Below are positions 1-9,044 of a stretch of DNA of 50,261 bases, piece after piece. Made by a program: the position numbers and the translations under genes. Source of the stretch: Clostridiales bacterium (GTDB taxonomy: Bacteria; Bacillota; Clostridia; Christensenellales; Borkfalkiaceae); assembly GCA_015069495.1 (NCBI GenBank), contig SVIN01000012.1, forward strand, positions 1 through 50,261. Reading direction: 5' to 3'. How positions within the stretch are numbered: the first letter of the stretch is position 1; each line of letters starts with the position of its first letter. A model generated the notes under the pieces. The model was not told where the DNA came from. It made no database searches and saw only the letters and a list, made by a program, of their open reading frames with translations.

Positions 1-284
1 TTTTGAATATGGATATCATTACAAAGGTGCGTGAATTAACCGATTTGCCCCTTGTAATGCACGGCGGCAGCGGTATTTCCCACGAGGAATATAAAGAGGT
101 TATTCGTCGCGGAATCGGTAAAATCAATTACTATTCGTATATGTCCTATGCAGGCTATGCCGAGGCGAAAAAAACAGTGGAAAGCAAGGAGGCTGATTTC
201 TTCCATAACTTGGCGTTAAACGCGCAAAATGCGATGAAGGAAAATGCTTTGGCGACACTCAAAGTATTCAGCAATATGGAGTAA
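1..284 (+). CDS. Class II fructose/ketose-bisphosphate aldolase, C-terminal fragment
   Basis: This is the 3' end of a gene that begins before the window; about 93 residues are visible. The fragment shows the class II aldolase C-terminal core: LVMHGGSG, whose histidine is a usual zinc ligand and whose GGSG loop binds the substrate phosphate, then GIGKINYYSYM, the counterpart of the KINxxT segment that closes the active site. Members of the family cleave or form ketose-1,6-bisphosphates in the cytoplasm. The next gene starts 3 bases after the stop, so the two are cotranscribed. The exact substrate (fructose, tagatose or another ketose phosphate) cannot be read from this piece. Class II assignment is confident. 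Confidence 0.85.
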   Translation, partial: LNMDIITKVRELTDLPLVMHGGSGISHEEYKEVIRRGIGKINYYSYMSYAGYAEAKKTVESKEADFFHNLALNAQNAMKENALATLKVFSNME

Positions 285-287
285 AAA

Positions 288-1199
288 ATGGACGGCAGAA
301 TTTCTAATTTTCAGCAGGTAGCAAGTATTCGCAGATATACTTTGACGGAGGGAAGAGGAAAAGGACTGGACGTTCTTGATTGTGATAATGGGAAGATTCG
401 TTTTCTTCTTAACGTCAGCAAAGCGTGCGATATTATGCAGCTTTACCACGAAGGACAAAATATGTCTTTCGTGTCCAAGAATGGTTTTACCAAACGTGAA
501 ATTCCCTTTTTAAGACGTTTTGAGGGCGGAATGTTATACACTTGCGGTTTGGATAGCGTAGGCGGTAGAGATGGGTATGAATTACACGGAACACTTCATA
601 ATATTCCTGCGGAGATTGTTCGTGCGGAATGTAATGAAAGCGGTATCGTTGTAGAATCGATTATCCGTGATACTGCGTTGTTTGGGAAAAATCTTGTGTT
701 GAAACGTAAGATTTTCACGGAAATAAGTGGTGATAGTATAACGCTTGAAGATACACTTTGTAATATTGGATATAAAGAGGAAGAATATTGTCTTTTATAT
801 CATATCAACGTAGGATATCCTATGCTTGACAACGGTGCAAAAGTAATTTCAGACGTAGAAAGCTACACACCGAGAACAGCTTGGGCAAAGCAAAATGAGG
901 CTACCATGTATGCGATGAACGATGCAGTACCCAATCAAGAAGAAGCTTGTTATTTTTTGAAGTTAAGCAAGCCTGAAATAGCACTTGTCAATGAGAAAAT
1001 CGGTAAGAAATTTACGGTTTCTTATTCGGGGGATACGCTTCCGCATTTTGTAGAATGGAAGAGTATGGCAAGTGGCGATTACGCGTTGGGGCTTGAGCCT
1101 TGTACGACGGAATTAGACGATCGCTTTACGTATAAAACGATAGAAGTAGGAGAGGAAATAAAATTTTTTGTAAAAATTTTGATTACTAAAAAGTCCTAG
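288..1199 (+). CDS. DUF4432 / aldose 1-epimerase-like protein
   Basis: A 303-residue cytoplasmic protein with no signal peptide. It reads as a galactose mutarotase-like beta-sandwich of the DUF4432 group: the N-terminal part has a GKGLDVLDCDNGKIRF segment, the middle has GGMLYTCGLDSVG followed by ELHGTLHNIPAE, and a later segment reads LLYHINVGYPMLD. The histidines in the HG and YHIN segments are where related epimerases hold substrate. It starts 3 bases after the aldolase stop, with a GGAG-type site inside the aldolase end, so it is the last gene of a sugar-utilisation operon. It probably handles a sugar anomer or binds a sugar; the substrate is unknown. A terminator follows at 1309. Confidence 0.75.
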   Translation: MDGRISNFQQVASIRRYTLTEGRGKGLDVLDCDNGKIRFLLNVSKACDIMQLYHEGQNMSFVSKNGFTKREIPFLRRFEGGMLYTCGLDSVGGRDGYELHGTLHNIPAEIVRAECNESGIVVESIIRDTALFGKNLVLKRKIFTEISGDSITLEDTLCNIGYKEEEYCLLYHINVGYPMLDNGAKVISDVESYTPRTAWAKQNEATMYAMNDAVPNQEEACYFLKLSKPEIALVNEKIGKKFTVSYSGDTLPHFVEWKSMASGDYALGLEPCTTELDDRFTYKTIEVGEEIKFFVKILITKKS

Positions 1200-1308
1200 C
1201 TTAAATTTCTAAAAAGTATAAATATATTTTAAAGGTTGTAGATATTTTGAAAATTTAAAAGGGCTGTTGAACTTTACGCATAAATTGGTTTTCTAAGAAA
1301 CAAGAAAA

Positions 1309-1359
1309 ACGAGCAGTTTTAGTGCAGAAATCGCTAAAGGTGCTCGTTGTTACTTTTTT
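1309..1359 (+). terminator. Rho-independent terminator after the sugar operon
   Basis: ACGAGCA at 1309-1315 pairs with TGCTCGT at 1341-1347. The stem extends inward through TTTTAGTG and CGCTAAAG with G-U pairs, and a T-rich tract follows. It sits 110 bases after the DUF4432 stop and ends the aldolase operon. The stretch from 1200 to this hairpin, and from 1360 to about 1560, is AT-rich with no gene that I can support. Confidence 0.75.
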
Positions 1360-1585
1360 GTTTTACTTTTCTTGATTAGTATACGCTGCATGGGGGCTTT
1401 TGTGGAAAGCTATTCATTTTTTGTGGGGGTTTTTGTGATTTATCTTATTTAAATGTTTGTGGTTTTTGTGAAAAAGTATATTTACCGTATTATGATGTTT
1501 CGTTGGAAAATAATAACTAAGGCGAAAGGAATACATTTTAAAAGTAAACAAACAAAATCCTACACGGCAATCTACGTGTAAAGTA

Positions 1586-1614
1586 TTGATTTTTCCCAAA
1601 AATGGTGTTATAAT
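1586..1614 (+). promoter_or_regulatory. Predicted sigma-A promoter for the AraC-family gene
   Basis: TTGATT (1586-1591), 17 bases, then TATAAT (1609-1614). Start of transcription is expected near 1621. A perfect inverted repeat TACACG-N8-CGTGTA lies just upstream at 1561-1580 and could be a regulator site. The leader before the AraC-family gene would be over 100 bases and contains a short hairpin (ACGGC 1684-1688 with GCCGT 1695-1699). Confidence 0.6.
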
Positions 1615-1746
1615 ATATTTCGTGGCGGAAGGGTCAGATTGCTGAACGCACGAATTAAAAAAGAAAACCGAGGTTGGCAAAATACGGCAGAAAAGCCGTT
1701 GGGAAGACGATAGGGGCGCACTGTCTCCATCTTGAAAAATGGGAAA

Positions 1747-2628
1747 ATGGAAAAATTAGATTTACAGAAAATAGGAAAAACAACGTATTTGGTGGAAAAG
1801 TTTGATGAAAGCATCATCAAAAACAATCCTTACGCCGCCGTATGGTTTGTTCCGCCGAGAATTCCACATAAGTCCACCTTTTTCAAGATAACCTATATAG
1901 AGGAAGGTGAGGCGGAGATTGATTTCTTTTCGCGCAACGGAGGATCAATTAAAAAGGTCGCGGTAAAATCGAAGGATGCCTTTATCATAACCCCAGACGA
2001 TATACACTGTTACCACGTAAACCCAAAGATGCGATACAGCCATAAAGATCTTTATATTTCGCAAAATCTTATGCGCCAATGCTGCGAGATGGTAAGCGAA
2101 CAATTGTACGAGGAGCTCACTTGTGAGGAATATCCCATCATTTTCAGATTGTCAACAGCGGCGCTTTCGTCTATATCGGAGATGATGACCCCGATTATGT
2201 TCGAGCCTATCTCGAACGTCAATTCGTCGATTCACAAAAGTATCGTCATATATATATTAGGACAATACGTCGCCTTAAAAGAGTGTTTTAACCATTATCC
2301 AAAGTGGATAAAAAAACTTTTAAGGAATCTCGATAAAGAATCCTTTTTAACTTTACCGATAGAAGAAATGGTAAAGGAAACAGGTTTTTCGCATAGTTAC
2401 GTGTGCTCGCGTTTTAAGCAATACATGGGTATGTCCTTGAAAAAATACGTAAATAAATCCAAATTGCTCATCGCGTCGGCAATGCTTTCTTCGACCGACT
2501 ACACCATAGAGGACATAGTGGAACGGTTGGATTTTAATACGCCTAGTAATTTCATAAATTTATTTAAGGCGGAATTTGGCGAGACGCCGGGTAAGTATAG
2601 AAAATCCCGAAAAAGTCAGACAGAGTAA
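1747..2628 (+). CDS. AraC-family transcriptional regulator
   Basis: About 293 residues. The N-terminal half looks like the cupin sensor of AraC regulators, with a PHKSTFFKITYIEEGEAEI-type strand and an FIITPDDIHCY segment. The C-terminal 95 residues carry the two AraC helix-turn-helix units: one near residues 202-227 (IEEMVKETGFSHSYVCSRFK) and one near 252-287 (YTIEDIVERLDF ... FGETPGKYRKS), the latter being the family signature. It should bind DNA and respond to a small ligand, plausibly a sugar given the operon to its left; that link is inferred. The start is uncertain: an in-frame TTG lies at 1732 and the ATG at 1747 has only a weak ribosome site. A terminator follows at 2648. Confidence 0.85.
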   Translation: MEKLDLQKIGKTTYLVEKFDESIIKNNPYAAVWFVPPRIPHKSTFFKITYIEEGEAEIDFFSRNGGSIKKVAVKSKDAFIITPDDIHCYHVNPKMRYSHKDLYISQNLMRQCCEMVSEQLYEELTCEEYPIIFRLSTAALSSISEMMTPIMFEPISNVNSSIHKSIVIYILGQYVALKECFNHYPKWIKKLLRNLDKESFLTLPIEEMVKETGFSHSYVCSRFKQYMGMSLKKYVNKSKLLIASAMLSSTDYTIEDIVERLDFNTPSNFINLFKAEFGETPGKYRKSRKSQTE

Positions 2629-2647
2629 TTAAAATTTAAGAAAAATT

Positions 2648-2684
2648 GAAGCGTTGAATTCTTAGGAATTTGACGCTTTTTTTT
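2648..2684 (+). terminator. Rho-independent terminator after the AraC-family gene
   Basis: GAAGCGTTGAATTC pairs across a short TTA loop with GGAATTTGACGCTTT, and a run of eight T residues follows. It ends the AraC transcript 20 bases after its stop. Confidence 0.85.
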
Positions 2685-2738
2685 GTGTGTGCAAAAAGTG
2701 GTAGTGTAAAAATCTGCAATTTTGGTCAATTTTTTATA

Positions 2739-2767
2739 TTGACATATTAAGTGATATATCATAGAAT
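2739..2767 (+). promoter_or_regulatory. Predicted sigma-A promoter for the small peptide and giant secreted protein
   Basis: TTGACA (2739-2744), 17 bases, then TAGAAT (2762-2767). The spacer holds a perfect 10-base palindrome TGATATATCA at 2752-2761, a possible operator. Transcription should start near 2774, about 34 bases before the small peptide gene. Confidence 0.7.
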
Positions 2768-2807
2768 AAAATTGCAAAAAATAAAAATTTTATATAGGGG
2801 ACACTAT

Positions 2808-2942
2808 ATGGAACACAAAAACGCACAGTATGAAAAACCTGATTTAGAGATTTTTTACGTAAGCAATCAGGACGTGCTGACTCAATCTCAAGAGTCTGGG
2901 TACGGCGACGGATGGGTAAAAGACCCGTTTGTTGAGGAATAA
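2808..2942 (+). CDS. Small acidic peptide of 44 residues, unknown function
   Basis: A short gene with a clear ribosome site (AGGGG at 2796-2800, 7 bases before ATG). The product is hydrophilic and acidic, begins MEHKNAQYEKPDLEIFY, has a DVLTQSQ segment in the middle and ends in an aromatic, glycine-containing acidic tail. It has no signal peptide and no membrane segment. The YEKP-x-LE ... DVL pattern resembles tiny peptides often seen in gut Clostridia beside large secreted proteins; that is recollection, not a search. It lies 19 bases before the start of the 1974-residue secreted protein and shares its promoter. It could be a translated leader, a peptide substrate or a partner of the secreted protein. 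Confidence 0.6.
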   Translation: MEHKNAQYEKPDLEIFYVSNQDVLTQSQESGYGDGWVKDPFVEE

Positions 2943-2961
2943 GAGTAGGGAGGTGGCAAAC

Positions 2962-5900
2962 ATGGTAAAGACGAAAAGAATAATGCTTAGCATCCTGATG
3001 TCCATTATGTTGGCTTGCGCTTTGATTTTGGGTATCATGCACGTAAACGTTCATCCTACAAGTGTATCGGCGGCGGCACCGACGGTAACTTGTCAAGGTA
3101 TTGCGAACGACGTCAACAACAATATCCTTGAAGCTGGTACGCCTGCAAAATACAGAACGTTGCTTGCGTACAATACGGCTTTGGGCAATGCGGCGAATAC
3201 GACGAACGTAGTCTCTACGACGGGCGCAGGAATCAAGTTGAACGGCGTTCAATTGAGCACGATTTCGGGTGCATCCATTGATTACGGACACGGAAGCAGA
3301 TACATTCAAATCAAAATTCCCCAAAGCTACCAAGACGCGCTTACGGGTGAGATTGTTTTGGAAGTCGTTGCGGGTACGGCGTTTGAAAACCAAGTGCTTG
3401 ATGCATCGAAATTTATTTTAAGAAACGGAAAGTGGGTTACCTACGTAGAACCTACTGCTGTTGCATTTACGAAAATTCAGTGGAATGACCTCGATTACGA
3501 TCAATACGGCGGTAAGAAAGGCGTATTGCTTGCGTTCAGCGCAAACTTGTCTTCGATTGCAAGCGAAATCAACGGCGGTGTGAAGTCTGAAAACTTGGCA
3601 TCCACCGTTGGGGAACATATTTATTTGGGCGGTAAAAAGCTGTCCGCCTTACCCGGCGCGTTGGTTTCCTACCATTCGCAAAACTTCTTGTTCGTATACG
3701 CGGACAACATGTCTATGTATAGAACGCTTACGATAGAGGCAGGGACGGTTGTATTTGATTCCCTCCTGCCCGAAATCAATTTGTATTACGGTGCAAGCAA
3801 ATGGTCTGCGACCCCGACGAACAGTACGCCCGTAACCTTCTCGACCATTCAATGGAATAATATCGGTTACGGCATTTGGGAAGGTAAAAACGGTTTGCTC
3901 CTTACTTATTCTGCAAACCTCTCGGTTGTTCCGAACGAATATAACGGCGGGGCGCAATCTGCAAACCTTGTACAAGCGGAAATCGGTGCAAAGGTAAAAC
4001 TTGGCGGTGTTGCGTTCAAGGATATTAACGGTGCAGAAATTAGTTATCACTCTTTGGGACATTTATGGCTTTACGCGCCGAATATGACGGATAGGGGCAT
4101 GCTTGTCATTGAGGATGCGACTTTCCTTGACGTAACTTTGCCTAAGATGGGTCTAGAATTTAACGGCTCGGTGTGGGCTGTTTGTGAATTGCCCTCCGAC
4201 CCGACCGTAATCATCCAAGGCATTGCAAATGATATGAACAACAATATCGCAGAAGGCGTGGAGTTGGGCAACGTCGTTCCCATTTATAGAACGTTGTTGA
4301 AATACGATATTGCATTGGGTGTGTCGGCAAATACGACGAACGTAGTATCGACGACGGGGAAAGGGATTCAATTGAACGGCGTTAGCTTGAGCGATATCCC
4401 GAACGCTTCGGTGGATTATGCGCACGGGAGTAAATATTTGCAAATCCGTATTCCTCAAAGCTATCAAGACGCGCTCACGGGCAACGTTATTTTGGAAGTA
4501 ATTGCAGGTACGAAGTTTGAAAATCAAGTGCTTGACGCTTCAAAATTTATTTTAAGAAACGGCATGTGGGTCGTTTATGAAGAACCAAAGACGATTGCAT
4601 TTACGGGTATTCAATGGAACGATATCGGCTATGGGTTGTTTGAAGGTAAGAATGGTGTGTTGCTTGCGTTTGATAAGAATTTATCCGCAACGCAAAGCGA
4701 AGTTGACGGCGGTTTGATGTCTACCAACTTGGCTTCGAGTGTTGGCGAACACATCTACTTGGGCGGGGCAAAATTGTCCGCCTTACCAGGCGCGTTGGTT
4801 GCTTACCATTCGCAAAACTTTATGTTCGTTTACGCAGACAACATGTCTTCGTATAGAACGCTTACGATTGAAAAGGGCGCGCAAATTTGCGATTCCTTCC
4901 TTCCGAGCGTAGAACTCTATTACGGGGCGAGCAAGTGGTCGACCGCTCCTATTACCTACACGGCTGTTGAGTTTGTAAGAATTCAATGGAACAATATCGG
5001 CTATGGCGCGTGGGAAGGGAAGAACGGCGTGCTTCTTGATTATTCGGCAAACCTTTCTCTTATCCCGAATGAATACAACGGCGGGGTGCAAAGCGTAAAC
5101 TTTGCGCAAACGGCGATTGGGGCAAAGATAAAACTTGGCGGTACTGCCTTGAAGGATATCGACGGGGCGGAAATTGCTTACCACTCCCAAAGCAAGCTGT
5201 GGATTTACGCGCCGAATATGACGGCGCTTGGTAAACTTACTATGGAAGCGACTAATTTCCTTGATGCGAGCTTACCCAGCCTTGAATTGTCATTTAACGG
5301 TTCGGAATGGGGAATTTACACCGAACCTGCTGGTGTAACCGTTGTTTGCCAAGGTATCGCAAACGACGTAAATAACAATATTCTTGAAACGGTAGCGCAA
5401 GGCAATCCCGTACCTAGATATCGTACCTTGTTGAAATATGATATTGCGTTGGGCGGTGAAAGAAACAGCACTAACGTCGTATCGACGACAGGGCAGGGGA
5501 TTTTGTTGAACGGTGTGAAACTTAGCGATATTCCCAACACTTCCATCGATTACGGACACGGAAGTAAGTATATCCAAATCAAAATTCCTCAAAGCTACCA
5601 AGATGCACTCACGGGTGATATCATTTTGGAGGTTTTGGAAGGTACAACCTTTGAAAGTCAAGTGCTTGACTACGCGAAATTTGTTTTAAGAAACGGACAA
5701 TGGGCTACGTATAAAGCGCCTGAGGCGGTAGAATTTGACGCCATCATGTGGAATAACTACGGCGCGGATATTTTCGAAGGTAAAAACGGCTTATTGCTGT
5801 CCTATTCGAAATACCTTTCCAACGTACCCAACGAAGTGAACGGGGACACAAAAGAGGTTAACTATGTAAATACGGCAATCGGTGGCAAAATTAAGTTGGA

Positions 5901-8886
5901 CGGCACGGCGATGCAAGATATTGCGGGTGCGGAAATCATGTATTTCGGTACGTCGCTTTTGTGGATTTACGTTCCCAATATGGATACTTATCGAGAATTG
6001 ACGATTGAATCCGTTGAATTCTTGGTGGCAGTTTTACCCGAAACGCACTTTGCCTTCTTTGGTTCGGAGTGGGCGGAAAGCTTCAAAATTACCCATACTG
6101 TAAACGGTGTTGAAAAAGTAGCGTATGCGAGAAAGAACGGTAAAACGGTTCTTGGTGCGAAATACTATGCTTCGTTGTTTGCAGATGAAGATTTGGCGGT
6201 GAAATTGATTTCCTTCCAAGTAGGCGATACTATTTATAGTGCGGAAGATACGTTCACTGTGAATGGCGATGTTGCGGTTACGGCAACGGTGGTAGGCTAT
6301 CAGACGACGGACGGCGCGGCGGTAAGATTGGTGATGCCGACGGGTATTCGTTACGAAACCAAGATTGACAAGGCAAACTATGACTATCTTGTAACTCTTT
6401 ACGGCGCAGATAATATCGAAACAGGTACGTACATCCTTCCTAGAAAATATTTAGGACTTACGGCATTTGACGCGTATTTTGCAGATGCGTCCAACGTGGA
6501 TGGCGAAGATTACGTGAGAATCGTAAACGAGGGCTTCTACAATGCAACCACCGCGGCTGCGGACGGCTTCTATACCTATTACGGTTCGTTGGTGGATATT
6601 TTACCTCATAACTATTGTACGGATTTCTTCGGTATCGGTTATATCAAGTTCTTCGATGGTACAAATGAATATATCGTATACGGCGGAAATGCACTTGAAA
6701 ATTATACGAGATCGATTTACGAAGTGTCGCAATGTGCGTATAAAGATTATGCCGTTGGTACGTCGGAAAAGAACGCTTTGAAAGGTTATATCGATGGTGT
6801 AGTTTCCCTCGTAAGCGGTGCGCAGGGTATCGAAATCGAAACTTTGGCGGAAGGTTACGTTTCTCCCTATTCGATTAGCTATGACAATGCAAGCGGCAAA
6901 TACACCGTAAGCGGGGCGGCGGAAATTAAATCGGTGATGGTGAACGGTGTGAAAGTTACCAATGGAGCAAACCTTATCAACGTGGGTGAAGCACTTTATC
7001 AATTGACCGATTACAGTGTGGTGGCAACGGCTGCATTGTCGACGCTTACTTTTAAGCTTTCGCCTACGGCGCAAGCGGAAGAGTTGGTTGACTTTACGGT
7101 AGAAATGCCAACGGATAGAGAGTTGAAAATTTTGCAACTTACCGATACGCAAATTATCGATGCATCGCAAATGAGATCGCCCGATCGCTTGAATGCTTCC
7201 ATGATACAAAATTGGACGAGGGCGAATATTGATAAGCTTTGCTTTAACTATATTGCGGAACTTATCGAAAGTGAACGCCCCGATTTGATTCTTTTGACGG
7301 GTGACATCGTTTACGGTGAATTTGACGACAGTGGTGTGATTTGGACGAGAATTATCGATTTCATGGATTCTTTCGATATCCCTTGGGCGCCTATTTTCGG
7401 TAACCACGACAATGAAAGCACGAAGGGTGTAGAATGGCAATGCGAACAATTGGAAAATGCAGAAAACTGCTTATTCAAGAAAGGCAGCGTTACCGGTAAC
7501 GGCAATTACTCCATCGGTATTGTTGATGAAAATGGTAAAATCAGACGAGTGATTTATATGCTTGACAGCCACGGTTGTTTGAGAGGCTCTGGCTTGGCGG
7601 CAGATCAATTGAACTGGATGAAGAGCGTGTCCAATGCAGTGGATACGGCATACGGTGAAGAAGTTCCCGCGTTTGCTTGTTATCATATCGCTTCGTTGGA
7701 TTTCCAAACGGCATTTGAGAATAAGTACGGCTACACCGCAGATTCGACCTTTAACCTTGATGAAACGGGCGTAGACGGCGACTTTGGTCAGAAGAATGAG
7801 AGCGTAGCGCATTTCCACGTTGCAATTGCCTCCGACCTTAAGGATGCAAACGTAGAAGGCGTGTTTGTCGGTCACGACCACGTTAACAATTATTCGATTG
7901 AATACGACGGAATCCGTTATACTTACGGTACGAAGACGGGTGTATACGATTATCACAACGGCGGGCTTCTTGGCGGAACGATGATAAGAATGACCTCGGA
8001 CGGTCACTTTGACGTTGCGCATAAGTACCTTGATCAAAATGAAATGACGAACAGACAATCGGCTTCGATGACCGTAACGTTTATGTCGGATTTACACTTC
8101 GATTCCAACGACTATGGTGATTTTTACTGCACGAAAGCGGAAACGAAATTCAATCAAATCGTGAGTGAAACGCAGGGCAGTGATTTCTATATCAACTTGG
8201 GCGATACTGTAAACTCCTTGCCGAACGCGCAGTTGAACAACTTCTACGACGCAATGAGCGCGATGAAGCAAAACAACCTCAACGTATTCAATTCCGAAGG
8301 GAAAGGATATACGGAAGGCAATCGAATGATTTACAACCTTGTAGGGAATCACGAAGCGGCTTACGTGGATAAGAGCGTTCTTAAGGATTATATCCCTTAC
8401 GTTGAAGGCGTAGGAAGCGCGGCGGTATTCAAACAAGGCGACATCATGTTTGTGGCGGTAGACGCAAACTTTACGAGAGATGGTTCTGACGCTCCCGATG
8501 ATATCTTGCCTTGCCGTGAATTCACCATTCCGGACGCGCAGATTGATTGGTTGAAGGCGGAAGTGGCAAAACAAATGGATAGCACGGTCAAAGGCATCGT
8601 ATGGATTAGCCACATTGCATTGCAGGATATTGATACGGAATCGCAGGGTAAGTTGCTTGGCGAATTGAAAGGCTACGGCTTGCCTATGACGGTGTTTGAA
8701 GGTCATACGCACGTGGAAGCATACAAGGAATTGGTTGACGAAACAACGGGGGAAGTATATTGTAAGGTATACACGATGCCCGCGGTTACGATTACCAACG
8801 GCTATCCTTACTACACGGTAACGTTTGTCAACGGTGAAGTATGGAATCTTGATAAACATACCACGCAAACGATTAACGCAAACTAA
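2962..8886 (+). CDS. Giant secreted repeat protein with two metallophosphoesterase domains
   Basis: A protein of 1974 residues. The ATG at 2962 has GGAGG 8 bases upstream; frame-open codons before it lack this. Residues 1-37 form a Sec signal peptide (basic start, hydrophobic core, SVSAAA end). Residues about 40-1030 are tandem repeats: an A module (QGIANDVNNNI, starting near 41, 415 and 792) followed by B modules (IQWNDIGYG-like), arranged A-B-B, A-B-B, A-B. Next comes a beta domain common in clostridial surface proteins (VRLVMPTGIRYETKI). Two calcineurin-like phosphoesterase domains follow. The first has LTDTQ near 1394, LTGDIV 1447, GNHDNE 1480 and GHDH 1637; the second has SDLH near 1708, LGDTVN 1746, GNHE 1795, SHIA 1882 and GHTH 1914. 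Both metal sites look complete, with Gln replacing the usual first His in domain one. No sortase motif, so it is probably secreted. The substrate is unknown. Confidence 0.8.
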   Translation: MVKTKRIMLSILMSIMLACALILGIMHVNVHPTSVSAAAPTVTCQGIANDVNNNILEAGTPAKYRTLLAYNTALGNAANTTNVVSTTGAGIKLNGVQLSTISGASIDYGHGSRYIQIKIPQSYQDALTGEIVLEVVAGTAFENQVLDASKFILRNGKWVTYVEPTAVAFTKIQWNDLDYDQYGGKKGVLLAFSANLSSIASEINGGVKSENLASTVGEHIYLGGKKLSALPGALVSYHSQNFLFVYADNMSMYRTLTIEAGTVVFDSLLPEINLYYGASKWSATPTNSTPVTFSTIQWNNIGYGIWEGKNGLLLTYSANLSVVPNEYNGGAQSANLVQAEIGAKVKLGGVAFKDINGAEISYHSLGHLWLYAPNMTDRGMLVIEDATFLDVTLPKMGLEFNGSVWAVCELPSDPTVIIQGIANDMNNNIAEGVELGNVVPIYRTLLKYDIALGVSANTTNVVSTTGKGIQLNGVSLSDIPNASVDYAHGSKYLQIRIPQSYQDALTGNVILEVIAGTKFENQVLDASKFILRNGMWVVYEEPKTIAFTGIQWNDIGYGLFEGKNGVLLAFDKNLSATQSEVDGGLMSTNLASSVGEHIYLGGAKLSALPGALVAYHSQNFMFVYADNMSSYRTLTIEKGAQICDSFLPSVELYYGASKWSTAPITYTAVEFVRIQWNNIGYGAWEGKNGVLLDYSANLSLIPNEYNGGVQSVNFAQTAIGAKIKLGGTALKDIDGAEIAYHSQSKLWIYAPNMTALGKLTMEATNFLDASLPSLELSFNGSEWGIYTEPAGVTVVCQGIANDVNNNILETVAQGNPVPRYRTLLKYDIALGGERNSTNVVSTTGQGILLNGVKLSDIPNTSIDYGHGSKYIQIKIPQSYQDALTGDIILEVLEGTTFESQVLDYAKFVLRNGQWATYKAPEAVEFDAIMWNNYGADIFEGKNGLLLSYSKYLSNVPNEVNGDTKEVNYVNTAIGGKIKLDGTAMQDIAGAEIMYFGTSLLWIYVPNMDTYRELTIESVEFLVAVLPETHFAFFGSEWAESFKITHTVNGVEKVAYARKNGKTVLGAKYYASLFADEDLAVKLISFQVGDTIYSAEDTFTVNGDVAVTATVVGYQTTDGAAVRLVMPTGIRYETKIDKANYDYLVTLYGADNIETGTYILPRKYLGLTAFDAYFADASNVDGEDYVRIVNEGFYNATTAAADGFYTYYGSLVDILPHNYCTDFFGIGYIKFFDGTNEYIVYGGNALENYTRSIYEVSQCAYKDYAVGTSEKNALKGYIDGVVSLVSGAQGIEIETLAEGYVSPYSISYDNASGKYTVSGAAEIKSVMVNGVKVTNGANLINVGEALYQLTDYSVVATAALSTLTFKLSPTAQAEELVDFTVEMPTDRELKILQLTDTQIIDASQMRSPDRLNASMIQNWTRANIDKLCFNYIAELIESERPDLILLTGDIVYGEFDDSGVIWTRIIDFMDSFDIPWAPIFGNHDNESTKGVEWQCEQLENAENCLFKKGSVTGNGNYSIGIVDENGKIRRVIYMLDSHGCLRGSGLAADQLNWMKSVSNAVDTAYGEEVPAFACYHIASLDFQTAFENKYGYTADSTFNLDETGVDGDFGQKNESVAHFHVAIASDLKDANVEGVFVGHDHVNNYSIEYDGIRYTYGTKTGVYDYHNGGLLGGTMIRMTSDGHFDVAHKYLDQNEMTNRQSASMTVTFMSDLHFDSNDYGDFYCTKAETKFNQIVSETQGSDFYINLGDTVNSLPNAQLNNFYDAMSAMKQNNLNVFNSEGKGYTEGNRMIYNLVGNHEAAYVDKSVLKDYIPYVEGVGSAAVFKQGDIMFVAVDANFTRDGSDAPDDILPCREFTIPDAQIDWLKAEVAKQMDSTVKGIVWISHIALQDIDTESQGKLLGELKGYGLPMTVFEGHTHVEAYKELVDETTGEVYCKVYTMPAVTITNGYPYYTVTFVNGEVWNLDKHTTQTINAN

Positions 8887-8910
8887 AATGATAAAAACGC
8901 AAAGAGAAAG

Positions 8911-8941
8911 CAGGGAGATAAAGGATTTCTTCCTGTTTTTT
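8911..8941 (+). terminator. Rho-independent terminator after the giant secreted protein
   Basis: CAGGGAG (8911-8917) pairs with CTTCCTG (8929-8935), including one G-U pair, and six T residues follow. It lies 24 bases after the stop. Confidence 0.7.
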
Positions 8942-8986
8942 CTTGTATGCGGTCTGCGGAATAACGTCAATATGGGTGTAGATTAT

Positions 8987-9015
8987 TTGACAAGCACAAT
9001 CAAAGATGTTATAAT
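8987..9015 (+). promoter_or_regulatory. Consensus sigma-A promoter of the TIR gene
   Basis: A perfect TTGACA (8987-8992), exactly 17 bases, then a perfect TATAAT (9010-9015). Transcription should start near 9022, about 23 bases before the ATG at 9045. A short AT-rich inverted repeat (AAATTA-N5-TAATTT) lies just after the -10 box. Such a promoter suggests steady expression unless repressed. Confidence 0.85.
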
Positions 9016-9044
9016 AAATTATAAACTAATTTTACGAGGGGATC

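Noticed and set aside
6601-8970. Several long minus-strand frames opposite the phosphoesterase domains
   Set aside because: They are shadows of a confidently assigned gene, with no promoter, start site or recognisable domain.
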